Positions 57,222-64,000 of a stretch of DNA of 64,000 nucleotides are shown one piece after another (positions within the stretch are counted from its first letter, which is position 1; each line of letters starts with the position of its first letter). The DNA comes from Oceanobacillus manasiensis (GTDB taxonomy: Bacteria > Bacillota > Bacilli > Bacillales > Amphibacillaceae): positions 1,736,001 through 1,800,000 of the forward strand of contig NZ_CCDL010000001.1 in the NCBI RefSeq assembly GCF_000724085.1, given 5' to 3'. The translations under genes and the position numbers were made by a program. A model generated the notes under the pieces. The model made no database searches. It saw only the letters and a list, made by a program, of their open reading frames with translations, and had not been told where the DNA came from.

Positions 57222-58229
57222 ATGATTAAAGTAGCATTATTAAGCAGATGGCATGTACATGCCGACGATTATGCTAGAGATATTCAGGAAAATGAGGATA
57301 TATCGATTCAGCTAGTATGGGATGAAGAAAGTGATCGTGGTGAAAAATGGGCTGAAGAGCTGGGTGTTCCATTTGAGCAAGATTTAAACAAGGTATTATC
57401 TAATTCTAATATTGATGCAGTTATTGTGAATACACCAACAAATAAACATAAAGAGATTATTATTGCTGCAGCTAAGCACAAAAAGCATATTTTTACGGAA
57501 AAGGTGTTAGCGTTTACAGTGAAAGACTGTGAAGAGATTTATCAGGCAGTTCATAATGCCGGTGTAGAATTGATGGTTTCCTTGCCGAGATTAACTGACA
57601 ACAATTTTTTATATGCTGAAAAGTCTATCAAAGATGGTTGGGTTGGAAAAGTTACGATGGTGCGTTGTCGTTTTGCCCATAACGGAGCTGTGGCACCTGA
57701 GGGCCAGGAATATGGTTGGTTACCCGAACGTTTCTTTAACTTGGAACAGGCTGGTGGCGGGGCGATGATTGATCTTGGTGCCCATCCAATTTACTTAACG
57801 AACCGTTTAGCTGGAAAGGTTAAAGGTGTATATGCACGTCTACAAACGTCGGAGGGTTTTAATGTAGATGATAATGCTGCACTTTTAATAGATTATGATT
57901 CAGGTGCACTTGGGGTTATCGAAACAAGTTTTGTATCACATGGAAGTCCATTTCAATTAGAGGTATATGGAACAGAAGGGACGTTACGTATTAGCGATGA
58001 CCAAATTACTGTCAATAGTATTCATGTGAATAATAATAAACAAACAGAGATGTCAGAAGCATTAACGGCTCCGCCAATGCCAATGGTCCAGTGGATTCGT
58101 CAGATAAAGTCAGGTGAAACACCAACCATCACGAAAGAAGATATAATGAATCTAACACTAATAAATGAAGCAGCATCAAAGTCAAATAAGGAAGGGCGTC
58201 GAATTGATATAGAGAAAGGTTTAAGTTGA
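57222..58229 (+). CDS. Gfo/Idh/MocA-family oxidoreductase, divergent paralogue
   Basis: 335 aa. Same fold and C-terminal domain (GGGAMIDLGAHPIYLTNRLAG near 175; LEVYGTEGTLRI), but the nucleotide loop reads VALLSRWHVHADDY rather than GxGxxG, and the EKP motif is EKV (IFTEKVLAFT). It may bind cofactor differently or act with the first paralogue. GGGAG precedes the start. Last gene of the sugar locus. Confidence 0.83.
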   Translation: MIKVALLSRWHVHADDYARDIQENEDISIQLVWDEESDRGEKWAEELGVPFEQDLNKVLSNSNIDAVIVNTPTNKHKEIIIAAAKHKKHIFTEKVLAFTVKDCEEIYQAVHNAGVELMVSLPRLTDNNFLYAEKSIKDGWVGKVTMVRCRFAHNGAVAPEGQEYGWLPERFFNLEQAGGGAMIDLGAHPIYLTNRLAGKVKGVYARLQTSEGFNVDDNAALLIDYDSGALGVIETSFVSHGSPFQLEVYGTEGTLRISDDQITVNSIHVNNNKQTEMSEALTAPPMPMVQWIRQIKSGETPTITKEDIMNLTLINEAASKSNKEGRRIDIEKGLS

Positions 58230-58336
58230 TTTCCAAACTTATTGGCGGACCATAAAGTACTAAATTGCTATCCAGATTTCCTTAAAAGATTAAATTGATC
58301 AGTAGTTGGTAACATTTTCTTCCAGTAAATTTATTT

Positions 58337-58369
58337 AAAGCTCTTCTATTATATAGGAGAGCTTTTTTC
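58337..58369 (+). terminator. Sugar locus terminator
   Basis: AAAGCTCTTC pairs with GGAGAGCTTT (one G-T), then T's. The surrounding 58230-58526 shows no gene. Confidence 0.8.
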
Positions 58370-58526
58370 CGATTAATATACTGATGCTGCCGCTCCTAGA
58401 TAATTTTAAAACCTCATTTACCCCATGTAATAATCACCATCCATACGACAGGATTCCTTATTGGGAAATTCCTTTCATTCATGCTAGTATAAAAAGATAA
58501 TAATAGAGATAGAAGTGAATAATAAT

Positions 58527-59342
58527 ATGGTTTTTTTAATTTGTATCTTTATCGGGCTTTTATCGGCATTTATTGGTGCGTTAATGGGCTTAGGGGGAGG
58601 CGTAGTGCTTATACCAAGCTTATTGTTCGCAGCCCAAGTCTCCAGTTCTTTTGCATGGGTGACACCACAGTCAGTTGTCGGTATTTCTTTAATCGTAATG
58701 GTTTTTACAGCACTTTCCTCTACCATCGCTTACTTAAAAAACGGCAGGGTGGATTATCGAACAGGGCTATTGTTTTTATTAGGTAGTGTTCCCGGAGGAA
58801 TGATAGGGTCGTGGCTAAATCAATATATAAATACGGAGAGCTTCCAACTATATTTTGGTTTTATCATTATCGTGGTTTCAATGCTTTTTTTCCTAAATAA
58901 GAATTCCAAACAGAAAAAACCATTGCAAGGAAAACCAGCAAGGCACTTTGAATCACAAGGAGAAATATTTATTTATCATGTCCCATTCTGGACCGCGTTT
59001 TTTGTGTCGCTAACCGTTGGTATATTATCCGGTTTATTCGGTATTGGCGGTGGTGCTATTATGGTCCCTGTAATGATTTTGCTATTCGGCATGCCTGCAC
59101 ATATTGCAATTGCGACATCTATGTTCATGATTTTCTTTGTAAGTGTTATCGGAACGAGTTCTCATATTACCCTAGGACATATGGTCTGGGAGTATGCTTT
59201 TTACTTCATACCAGGTGCTTGGATTGGAGGTAAGCTCGGAGCTAAAGTGAACCAGCTGCTGACAGGCAAAATGCTGGAAGGAATTTTACGTATTGTGCTC
59301 ATTATGATTGGTATTCGAATGATCTATCAAGGGCTTATGTAA
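58527..59342 (+). CDS. yunE: TauE/SafE-family membrane permease (YunE-like)
   Basis: 271 aa, about eight membrane helices in two repeats, each with a Gly-rich motif: GALMGLGGGVVLIPSLL near residue 14 and SGLFGIGGGAIMVPVMI near 170. Family members export sulfite or other organosulfur acids. The start at 58527 has GAAGTGA upstream; GTG 58515 is possible. It is 12 bp before yunD, the B. subtilis yun neighbours in the same clustering. Confidence 0.88.
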   Translation: MVFLICIFIGLLSAFIGALMGLGGGVVLIPSLLFAAQVSSSFAWVTPQSVVGISLIVMVFTALSSTIAYLKNGRVDYRTGLLFLLGSVPGGMIGSWLNQYINTESFQLYFGFIIIVVSMLFFLNKNSKQKKPLQGKPARHFESQGEIFIYHVPFWTAFFVSLTVGILSGLFGIGGGAIMVPVMILLFGMPAHIAIATSMFMIFFVSVIGTSSHITLGHMVWEYAFYFIPGAWIGGKLGAKVNQLLTGKMLEGILRIVLIMIGIRMIYQGLM

Positions 59343-59354
59343 GGAGAATGATTA

Positions 59355-60758
59355 ATGCGGGAACGAATTCATTTATATTATACGAATGATTTACATAGTA
59401 ATTTTCAACAATGGCCAAGAGTTGTTTCTTATTTAAAAGAAGCAAAAACAAGCACTATGACGGAAGGAAATACTACTTGGGTTGTAGACATCGGTGATCA
59501 CATAGATCGTGTGCACCCAGTCTCAGAGGCTTTTATGGGAAAAGCGAATGTCGAGCTGTTAAATGAAGCAGGGTATGACATAATCACAATGGGAAACAAC
59601 GAGGGAATCACACTCTCACATGATGAACTACACCACCTATATGACGAAGCGAAATTTGATGTGGTCTGTGCCAATTTACACAGTACGAAAGGACAAAATC
59701 CAGAATGGCTTAAATCTACTACTATGGTTCAGTCGGTAAATGGTGTTAACGTCGGATTTATTGGATTAACTGCACCGTTTAATGATTTCTATGAATTATT
59801 AGATTGGCATGTTTCATCCCATTTTGACATGCTAGCAACTAGTATCAAAGAGCTAAAAGACTCAGCAGATGTTATTGTATTGCTATCCCATTTAGGTTTA
59901 AGTGAGGATCAAGAGATTGCACGCAGATTCGAGGAAATTGATGTCATCATTGGCGGTCATACACATCATCTTTTGCGAACAGGTGAGAAAATTAATAATA
60001 CCGTTATTACTGCAGCTGGAAAGCATTGCAATTTTATAGGGGAAGTTATCATAACCTGGGATCACGAAGCAGGACAATTAGTTTCTAAAGAAGCATATGC
60101 AACAGATATTACGAATCAAGCCAAGGATTTACAAACAGAACAAAAACTACGCCTGCTTGAAGAAGAGGCCGCACGGATTCTTGGAGAAACAGTTGTCCAT
60201 TTACAGGAGCCCATTAATGTTCAATGGTTCAAGCATACTACGATTATGCAAGAATTAACAAATACAGTAAAAGATTGGACAAAGGCGAATATTGCAATGT
60301 TAAATTCCGGTCTGCTTCTAGATCAGCTACCTGCTGGGGATATTAGTTATGGAGACATCCATCGAGTATGTCCACACCCTATAAACGCCTGTGTTGTGGA
60401 GATGACAGGTAAAGAGTTATTAGAAGTGGTGAGAGCATGCTTCAAAAAGGACTTTACCGAGCTTAAATTGAAAGGATTTGGCTTTAGAGGGGAAGTACTA
60501 GGTAGAATGGTCTTTTCCGGTTTACATGTTCACACAGCATTCCATGAGAATGGTGAAGAGTTTGTTAAGGAAGTATATTTTCCTGGAGGGGAGGCATTGG
60601 ACAGTGATGTCACCTATAGAGTAGCCACAGCGGATACTTTTACGTTTGGCCGCTTACTTCCTGAGGTTGCCAAATCTGAGGTTAAGGATTATTTTCTTCC
60701 AGAGTTTATACGTGATCATCTTGCAGTCACATTAAAAAATAGATTCTTGAAGTCTTAA
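59355..60758 (+). CDS. yunD: Metallophosphatase/5'-nucleotidase family protein YunD
   Basis: 467 aa. An N-terminal metallophosphoesterase domain carries YYTNDLHSNF, VDIGDHIDR, MGNNEG, LLSHLG and GGHTHH metal ligands; the C-terminal 5'-nucleotidase domain (about 280-460) has MLNSGLL and the substrate-site aromatic residues. No signal peptide is seen, unlike secreted nucleotidases. AAGGAG precedes the start. Confidence 0.9.
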   Translation: MRERIHLYYTNDLHSNFQQWPRVVSYLKEAKTSTMTEGNTTWVVDIGDHIDRVHPVSEAFMGKANVELLNEAGYDIITMGNNEGITLSHDELHHLYDEAKFDVVCANLHSTKGQNPEWLKSTTMVQSVNGVNVGFIGLTAPFNDFYELLDWHVSSHFDMLATSIKELKDSADVIVLLSHLGLSEDQEIARRFEEIDVIIGGHTHHLLRTGEKINNTVITAAGKHCNFIGEVIITWDHEAGQLVSKEAYATDITNQAKDLQTEQKLRLLEEEAARILGETVVHLQEPINVQWFKHTTIMQELTNTVKDWTKANIAMLNSGLLLDQLPAGDISYGDIHRVCPHPINACVVEMTGKELLEVVRACFKKDFTELKLKGFGFRGEVLGRMVFSGLHVHTAFHENGEEFVKEVYFPGGEALDSDVTYRVATADTFTFGRLLPEVAKSEVKDYFLPEFIRDHLAVTLKNRFLKS

Positions 60759-60792
60759 GGAGTGAAGTGATAGCTCTGAAGTGGAGATATAT

Positions 60793-60893
60793 AGCCTCAT
60801 AGCGAGAGGCTCATGGGTGGGTTTTGTTTATGGATTGTGTCAAAGCCTCTTTATTGTGCATACAAATGTAGGGACCAAATGAAGGAGGCTTTG
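60793..60893 (+). promoter_or_regulatory. yunC leader with alternating complementary segments
   Basis: Four segments: 1 AGCCTC (60793-60798), 2 AGAGGCT (60805-60811), 3 CAAAGCCTCT (60841-60850), 4 GAGGCTTTG (60885-60893). 1-2 and 3-4 can pair, or 2-3 instead (7 bp, perfect). Segment 4 contains the yunC ribosome site GGAGG (60884-60888), so pairing 3-4 would hide it. Confidence 0.5.
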
Positions 60894-60898
60894 CATAA

Positions 60899-61201
60899 AT
60901 GATTACAATTAATCCTCTTGAAGTGGAAGGCATGCACTTTACGGCAATCCGTGTTGAACTTCCCAAAACAAATTTACTCATGATTTCTAATGAGGTCGGT
61001 TATATTATGTGTGCTGCACTTGATGTGAATGTATTAAATGAAAAACTAAAAGATCGTAACGTAATTGCTGGAAGAGCAGTTGGCGTACGTACCATTGACG
61101 ACTTACTACATGCACCACTTGAAAAAATAACAGATGCTTCGAGGTCCTACGGATGGGAAGAAGGCATGATCGGTAAAGAAGCCCTCTTAAAAATATCTTG
61201 A
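60899..61201 (+). CDS. yunC: DUF1805 protein YunC
   Basis: 100 aa compact protein, whole length DUF1805, matching B. subtilis YunC (MITINPLEVEGMHF; GYIMCAALDVNVLN; RAVGVRTIDDLL). Function unknown. GAAGGAGG lies ten bases upstream but inside a possible hairpin. It follows yunD by 140 bp. Confidence 0.9.
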   Translation: MITINPLEVEGMHFTAIRVELPKTNLLMISNEVGYIMCAALDVNVLNEKLKDRNVIAGRAVGVRTIDDLLHAPLEKITDASRSYGWEEGMIGKEALLKIS

Positions 61202-61203
61202 TT

Positions 61204-61233
61204 TAATGTCTTCCTCTATAGGAAGGCATTTTT
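61204..61233 (+). terminator. yunC terminator
   Basis: AATG.CTTCCT pairs with AGGAAG.CATT, followed by T's, directly after yunC. Confidence 0.75.
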
Positions 61234-61399
61234 CAATCCTTGAAGCTCAGGTCGTAAGAGGATATATTTTTCTAAAATTCGTAGCATTTTAGTCTTGTTT
61301 TTGGTACTATTTTAGTGGGACTTATGTCGAATAAGGCCGAAAATTGTTAGAGCTTACATTATTGTCATTTCCTTTGTTGATAGGGGTTAGGAGAAAAAT

Positions 61400-62485
61400 A
61401 TGAGAATTGCCAGCACAAAGAAAATACATGCAGGTACGATACTTGCCCAAACCATTTACAATGAAAATGGCGCAGTCTTAATAAAAAAGGGCATGAAGCT
61501 TACAGAAAAGCTATTAAGACGGCTTTTAAATAATGGCATTACATACATATACATTGAGGATGGTACCACGTCAGATATAAAAGTGGATCAAACTATTCCT
61601 GACAAACTTCGTATCGAAGCAACGAATATGATTAAAGATACGTTTACTGAGCTACAGGAAGTGGGATTAAGTAAACGTTCTTATATTATTGAAGAAAGGT
61701 CAACAGGCCTAAAAAATGTAGTAGAAAAAATTCTTGGCGAGATTCAACAAAATGAAAAGTCTTTATCTTTATTGGCGGATATTTTTGTCTCCGATAACTA
61801 TGTTTTTCAACATTCTTTAAATGTGACGATTTATTCACTTGCTATAGGTGTTGAATTAAATTTTTCAAAGAAGCAGCTTGCCGAAATTGGCGTAGGAGCA
61901 ATGCTCCATGATATAGGGAAAATGTTCATTGACCCTAATATACTTCAAAAACCTGATAAGCTTACGGACGAAGAATTTGAAATTATTAAAGGCCATACCC
62001 AGGTAGGTTTTGACTACCTGCGTAAACATCCGTATATACCTACGGTTATCTCACATTGTGCTTTTCAACATCATGAACGGCTTGATGGGTCTGGGTATCC
62101 ACGAGGCATACAAGAAAGTGAGATTCACCCCTATGCAAAGGTAATAGGGATTGCTGATGTATTTGACGCGGTTACGAGCTCACGGGTTTATCGAGATGCC
62201 ATGTTGCCGCACGAGGGACTTGAAATTCTCTATGCTGGAGCTGTAAATTTATTCGACAAAGAAATGATCGAAGCATTCAAGCGAAGTGTTGTTGCTTATC
62301 CGAATGGATTGACAATTGAATTAAGTGATGGTCGCATTGGTGTTGTCATTAGACAAAATAGCAATCTCTGTGATCGCCCGGTTGTACGTATTCTAGAAGA
62401 AAATGAAACGACAGTTGATGAGCCTTATGAAGTTGATTTAGAACATACAGTTAATGTAACAATAAAAGAAGTTTTGGTCGAATAA
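61400..62485 (+). CDS. HD-GYP domain phosphodiesterase-like protein
   Basis: 361 aa. A small N-terminal domain (about 1-60) leads to an HD-GYP domain with HDIGK near residue 171 and HHERLDGSGYPRG near 224, the signature of c-di-GMP phosphodiesterases, then about 60 extra residues of beta character. AGGGGTTAGGAG precedes the start. Monocistronic. Whether it cleaves c-di-GMP is inferred from the family. Confidence 0.9.
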   Translation: MRIASTKKIHAGTILAQTIYNENGAVLIKKGMKLTEKLLRRLLNNGITYIYIEDGTTSDIKVDQTIPDKLRIEATNMIKDTFTELQEVGLSKRSYIIEERSTGLKNVVEKILGEIQQNEKSLSLLADIFVSDNYVFQHSLNVTIYSLAIGVELNFSKKQLAEIGVGAMLHDIGKMFIDPNILQKPDKLTDEEFEIIKGHTQVGFDYLRKHPYIPTVISHCAFQHHERLDGSGYPRGIQESEIHPYAKVIGIADVFDAVTSSRVYRDAMLPHEGLEILYAGAVNLFDKEMIEAFKRSVVAYPNGLTIELSDGRIGVVIRQNSNLCDRPVVRILEENETTVDEPYEVDLEHTVNVTIKEVLVE

Positions 62486-62495
62486 AATTACGATT

Positions 62496-62541
62496 CTAGC
62501 TCCCTTGATACAAGCATACGTTTGTAACAAGGGGGTTTTTT
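62496..62541 (+). terminator. Terminator overlapping the yunB ribosome site
   Basis: CCCTTG.TACAA (from about 62503) pairs with TTGTA.CAAGGG, followed by GGTTTTTT. The 3' arm includes the AAGGGGG of yunB. Confidence 0.7.
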
Positions 62542-62543
62542 AC

Positions 62544-63335
62544 GTGAAATTTAGAAAACGCTTTGGTAAAAGTAGAGCAACACCTCCAGCAAAAACAATT
62601 TTCCTTTTTACAACTATTTTCTTTGCTATAATGGTGATTTTTAGTATTTTAATCGTTGACAAAGGAATTACGCCTGTTCTAATGAGAATTGCAATCCCAA
62701 AAACCGAAGAGTTCGCAACGAGAACGATTAATGCAGCAGTAAAATCTACTGAAAATATCAGCTTTGACGATTTAATGGATGTCCAAATGGATAATAATGG
62801 GAATGTCGCGATAATGGGCTGGAATTCTACTGCAGTAAATCGGGCGCTTCGTATAGCAACAAACAAGGCAGAGTATTTTTTATATGGAATGAACAAAGGG
62901 GAAACACTGGATACAGATGACCCAGAGCTTGATCCGATTGAGTATGGAGATACACCAGGGGAGTTAGCGAATCAGGATCCAACCGTAGTCGAAATCCCGA
63001 TTGGCCAGGCAACTGGTGTTACCATTCTATCTAACCTCGGCCCAAAAATACCTGTACATTTTGAAATTGTCGGCAGTATTCAATCAGATGTAACGTATGA
63101 AACGAGGGAGATCGGATTAAATGGTGCCCTAATCCAAATTTTTATACCTGTTACGGTTAATGTCCAAATAGTTGTCCCTTTTACAACAGAGACGACCACA
63201 ATAAGTACAAGAGTATATGTTGATTCACGGGTTATTATGGGTGACGTTCCAGAGTTTTATAACCGTGGTGGTGGAGAAAGCAGCGGAGACGGACCAAATA
63301 TATCCATTCCACGAAATGACTTGAATAACGACTAA
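62544..63335 (+). CDS. yunB: Sporulation protein YunB
   Basis: 263 aa. A basic N-terminus, one membrane helix (about residues 18-40), then an extracytosolic domain with IPKTEEFATRTINAAV and VEIPIGQATGVTILSNLGPKIPVHFEIVG. In B. subtilis yunB is a mother-cell gene under sigma-E needed for normal spores. GTG start at 62544 after GGGGG; the earlier ATG at 62505 lies in the hairpin and lacks a site. It marks the organism as a spore former. Confidence 0.9.
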   Translation: MKFRKRFGKSRATPPAKTIFLFTTIFFAIMVIFSILIVDKGITPVLMRIAIPKTEEFATRTINAAVKSTENISFDDLMDVQMDNNGNVAIMGWNSTAVNRALRIATNKAEYFLYGMNKGETLDTDDPELDPIEYGDTPGELANQDPTVVEIPIGQATGVTILSNLGPKIPVHFEIVGSIQSDVTYETREIGLNGALIQIFIPVTVNVQIVVPFTTETTTISTRVYVDSRVIMGDVPEFYNRGGGESSGDGPNISIPRNDLNND

Positions 63336-63379
63336 GACACTGGTAATATTAGATAAGGAAAATTTAATAAGTAAATCTT

Positions 63380-63570
63380 ATCAGATCGGTGAGGTAGAGG
63401 AGCAGGCAATATAAGTAATTAGCTGGAGGATGACAACGGTGATGGCTGATGAAAGGATTGGTTGCCGAAGCATAGTAAGTGTCAAACTTATTTATAGCTG
63501 GTATATCTTTGAAGAAGAGATGTACTGTCATGCATTGGGGTGCATGGAGCACTATTGATCGAAATGGAGG
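63380..63570 (+). promoter_or_regulatory. Lysine riboswitch (L-box)
   Basis: Conserved L-box blocks in order: GAGGTAGAGG (63391-63400), AGTA (63414-63417), GGCTGATGAAAGG (from 63444), GCCGAAGC (from 63464), and GCTGG (63497-63501), with the hairpin AAGTGTCAAACTT-type P4 region between. The ends are approximate. A terminator follows at 63586, so lysine would stop transcription of the transporter. Confidence 0.88.
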
Positions 63571-63585
63571 ATAACGTATATTGTG

Positions 63586-63622
63586 AAGCAATGATAGGTT
63601 ATTTTCTGTCATTGCTTTTTTG
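63586..63622 (+). terminator. Terminator of the lysine riboswitch
   Basis: AAGCAATGA (63586-63594) pairs with TCATTGCTT (63609-63617), then T's. Confidence 0.9.
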
Positions 63623-63725
63623 TGTCTTTTTATTGATTGGTAATATTTTACTGTCGGTAATATGACAACACGTTATCCATACATTCCCCCTTACTACCAA
63701 CCAAAAAAAATACGGAGGTAACAAC

Positions 63726-64000
63726 ATGGAAGGGACGATATTTTCACTTATACCTGCAATACTTATGCTTATTCTTGTATTGCTAACACGAAACATTTAC
63801 GTATCACTAGGAGTAGGAATTATAGTTGGAGCTTTATTTATTCATCAGTTTTCAATACTCGATTCCTTAAAAGAAATTGGCTCAAGTTTTAGTAATATAT
63901 TTATCTCAGATGGCGCACTAAATTATGGGAATCTACTCTTACTAGGTTTTCTCTTATTGCTTGGTATAATGACTGCTTTTCTACAAGCATCTGGAGGAAG
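63726..64000 (+). CDS. NhaC-family transporter, 5' part (runs past the window)
   Basis: First 91 residues of a membrane protein beginning MEGTIFSLIPAILMLILVLL, with at least three hydrophobic segments and the LLLLGFLLLLGIMTAFLQASGG motif of the NhaC superfamily. GGAGG precedes the start. Because a lysine riboswitch lies directly upstream, it is probably the lysine importer called LysW/YvsH-type rather than a sodium/proton antiporter. Confidence 0.78.
   Translation, partial: MEGTIFSLIPAILMLILVLLTRNIYVSLGVGIIVGALFIHQFSILDSLKEIGSSFSNIFISDGALNYGNLLLLGFLLLLGIMTAFLQASGG

Overview
This window is chromosomal DNA of a low-GC, spore-forming member of the Bacillaceae, most like the Oceanobacillus/Virgibacillus group. 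The grounds are Bacillus-type gene orders (rnr/smpB/ssrA; fadM-fadNAE-yusI-gcvH-yusF-yusE-metNPQ-sufCDSUB; yunE-yunD-yunC-yunB), AGGAGG-type ribosome sites, the sporulation gene yunB, and two copies of a long structured intergenic repeat of a kind familiar from Bacillaceae. No phage, insertion sequence, CRISPR array, tRNA or rRNA was seen. The species assignment is inference.

Layout. 1-4.0 kb: 3' part of rnr, a repeat element, a ZIP metal transporter, smpB and tmRNA (ssrA). 4.2-10.9 kb: a copper/metal region with a DUF1541 secreted protein, a 16-cysteine four-helix protein and csoR-copA-copZ with two near-identical CsoR-type operators; asnB lies inside it. 11-16.7 kb: housekeeping and accessory genes (M42 peptidase, hemolysin-III-like protein, DUF1836 plus flavin monooxygenase pair, TetR regulator, an orphan SinI-like antirepressor, DedA, isochorismatase-like hydrolase). 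16.9-20.4 kb: a five-gene lia envelope-stress operon. 20.6-24.1 kb: an FUSC-type membrane protein, a CwlO-type autolysin behind a WalR-like box, and a nitroreductase. 24.4-28.7 kb: MoxR/DUF58/membrane operon and a VLRF1-type release-factor-like protein. 28.7-32.3 kb: second repeat copy, then a znuC-znuB-zur-crcB-crcB operon and a divergent second CopZ-like chaperone.

32.4-49.6 kb is a metabolic block. It holds proline dehydrogenase, the FadR-type beta-oxidation operon fadNAE (a perfect operator is visible), gcvH and small redox/toprim genes, the metNPQ methionine importer under a SAM-I riboswitch, and the complete sufCDSUB iron-sulfur operon. 49.8-58.2 kb is an accessory sugar locus: a GntR/LacI-type regulator divergent from a binding protein, two permeases, an intracellular GH43 glycosidase and two Gfo/Idh/MocA oxidoreductases, with a cre site and an elaborate inverted-repeat leader. 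58.5-64 kb: yunE, yunD, yunC (with a leader of alternating complementary segments over its ribosome site), an HD-GYP protein, yunB, and a lysine riboswitch in front of a truncated NhaC-family transporter.

The least described parts are the GH43/double-oxidoreductase locus with its leader, the yunC leader, the two-copy repeat whose hairpin stem changes sequence but keeps pairing, the orphan sinI, and the DUF1541 protein whose lipobox cysteine has become tryptophan. All calls come from reading the sequence; no database search was run.
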